A stretch of DNA of 30,142 nucleotides from Chara braunii. Lineage: Eukaryota > Streptophyta > Charophyceae > Charales > Characeae. Location of the stretch: the NCBI GenBank assembly GCA_003427395.1, contig BFEA01000935.1, positions 48,009 to 78,150 of the forward strand, written 5' to 3'. Shown here in pieces: positions 29,181 through 30,142 of this stretch. A model generated the notes under the pieces. That model was given only the letters and a program-made list of their open reading frames with translations, made no database searches and was not told the origin of the DNA. The position numbers and the translations under genes were made by a program. Each line of letters starts with the position of its first letter. Positions within the stretch are counted from its first letter, which is position 1.

Positions 29181-30000
29181 TTTCAGAGCCTGCACATGCC
29201 CAACGTCTTAAACCTGGTCCTGGACCCAACATCAGGATCCAGACCTAGTCTGGGCCTTTCCGCAGCTCCTGACCCAAGTGTTTGTCTGCCTGCCTGCGTG
29301 TCTGTCTACCTGCATGTCTGTATGCCTGCGTGTCTGCATACGTGACTGCGTTCGTGTGTGCCTGTCTATCTGCCTGTCTCCCTTCGTGCCTGCCTGCGTG
29401 TGTGTCTGCCTGTTTGCCCGCCTGCGTGCCTGTCTATTTGCATGCCTGCCTATCTGTCTGCCCGCCTATTTGTCTGTCCGTCTGGCTGCCTACGTGCATG
29501 TGTGTGCATGCCAGACAGCCTACCTACCTACCTATCTGTCTCTCTGCTTGCCTGCTTGTCTGCCTGCCTCCTGCCTACTGCATGTCTGCGTGCCTGCCTA
29601 GCAGGCTGTGTTTGCCTACCTGACTGCATCTGTACTTGTTGCATGCCTGCCTGCCTGCCTATTGCATGGCTATGTGCCCGTCTACTGCATGCTTGCCTGC
29701 CTATCTGCTGCATGCCTGTCTGTCTCCTGCATGCCTGCTTCCCTGCATGTTGTATCTCTGCCTGTCTGCCTGCCTGCCTGCCATGCCTGCCTCCCTGTCT
29801 ACCTCTTTGCCTGTCTGCTTACCTGTCTGTCTGTCTATCTGCCTGCCTCCCAAGGTCCAGGTCAACACGACACAGGCCCAATCAACATCGACACAGGCCT
29901 AGGCCGCGACTTACGTAAACCTCACCACACTCGTGGGCCCAGACTCAGGTCAACGGCGGTACAGGGCGAGACCAAGGCCACGTCAACGTCTGCCACTGGA
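29055..30000 (+). repeat. Diverged 65-bp direct repeat (29055-29119 and 29935-30000)
   Basis: Both copies contain GGGCCCAGAC, CAGGTCAACGG, AGACCA, GCCA and CAACGT in the same order, ending at ACTGGAC. With the CTGY blocks this gives the composite order CTGY block then CAGGTCAACGG segment twice in succession. Confidence 0.65.
29280..29855 (+). repeat. CTGY tetranucleotide block, copy 2
   Basis: A long degenerate array of TGCC/TGTC/TGCG tetramers. Frame-wise translations are Cys/Leu-rich because of the repeat. It includes the second copy of the 42-bp unit (29659-29700). Confidence 0.9.
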
Positions 30001-30007
30001 CCAGACC

Positions 30008-30015
30008 TATAAATA
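30008..30015 (+). promoter_or_regulatory. TATA box-like element
   Basis: TATAAATA, the plant-type TATA consensus, at the edge of a GC-rich block. About 110 bp downstream the sequence becomes a pyrimidine-rich leader (CT run from 30124). A transcript starting near 30040 and leaving the window to the right is plausible. Whether it belongs to a gene or an LTR cannot be seen. Confidence 0.4.
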
Positions 30016-30122
30016 GATGCCAAATGCGTGGCACCAAATCATTAATGATGTGCTAAGCTCACATCTGCCGCTGCTTCTTTTACTCCCTGCTCAATTCTTT
30101 GACCTTCTTCATCTTCAACAGT

Positions 30123-30142
30123 CCTCTCTCTCTCTCTCTCTC
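30123..30142 (+). repeat. (CT)n at the window end
   Basis: CT dinucleotides continue to the last base. In plants CT-rich tracts are common in 5' leaders, which fits the TATA-like box upstream. Confidence 0.8.

Noticed and set aside
29278-30012. Cys-rich frames resembling a secreted cysteine-rich protein
   Set aside because: All three plus frames give similar Cys/Leu/Ala patterns, as expected of a tetranucleotide repeat.
1-30142. CRISPR array, bacterial operon or rRNA gene
   Set aside because: No spacer-repeat periodicity, ribosome-binding-site-led gene clusters or rRNA-like conserved sequence. The content is eukaryotic transposon remnants.

Overview
This window reads as a eukaryotic, repeat-dominated intergenic region, not prokaryotic DNA. 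The signs are long microsatellites, poly-A/T tracts, assembly gaps (N), decayed retrotransposon pol genes and a plant-type Helitron. A minus-strand coding remnant at 12.6-15.7 kb carries the segment NAFPGLGNRAYLTKEY. From memory only, I associate this with a very abundant ORF family of the charophyte alga Chara braunii, so a Chara-like streptophyte is my best guess. No intact, recognisable cellular gene is present.

Layout: (1) 1.2-5.8 kb, plus strand: a heavily mutated Ty3/gypsy element in the order Gag zinc knuckle, protease, RT, RNase H, integrase. (2) 5.8-7.5 kb: no clear genes, with one orphan tRNA-primer-like site. (3) 7.5-9.8 kb, minus strand: a second, unrelated Ty3/gypsy pol remnant, split by a 562-bp TIR element (8872-9433) flanked by TA. 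(4) 9.8-12.6 kb: unassigned sequence, then a TIR element with CCGGAC-rich arms around a large (CT)n/(GT)n microsatellite. (5) 12.6-15.7 kb, minus strand: the Chara-like ORF remnant, interrupted by a 347-bp TIR element (12784-13130). (6) 15.8-16.9 kb: low-complexity sequence and a (TC)n tract with a gap. (7) 16.95-24.8 kb, minus strand: a large decayed Helitron coding block (N-terminal region, Helitron-like N domain, HUH Rep, PIF1-like helicase), followed 78 bp after the helicase stop by an unrecognised 272-codon ORF with a longer in-frame tail. The helicase is split by a 399-bp TIR element (19179-19577) of the same family as the one at 12784. (8) 24.8-26.7 kb: AT-rich, with a diverged direct repeat. 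(9) 26.75-28.15 kb, minus strand: an unrecognised broken gene. (10) 28.3-30.1 kb: CTGY-type tetranucleotide and GC-rich repeats in a duplicated composite, ending in a TATA-box-like promoter that points out of the window.

The most interesting signal is a set of small TIR elements whose arms are built from a short self-complementary word repeated many times. The word differs between elements (TTCGG/CCGAA, TTCGCG/CGCGAA, CCGGAC, GCGTTAT/ATAACGC), while several share an internal core around CAACTTTTGCC. Two have near-matching 9-bp target duplications and sit inside old transposon ORFs. Removing each element plus one duplication copy rejoins the host reading frame.
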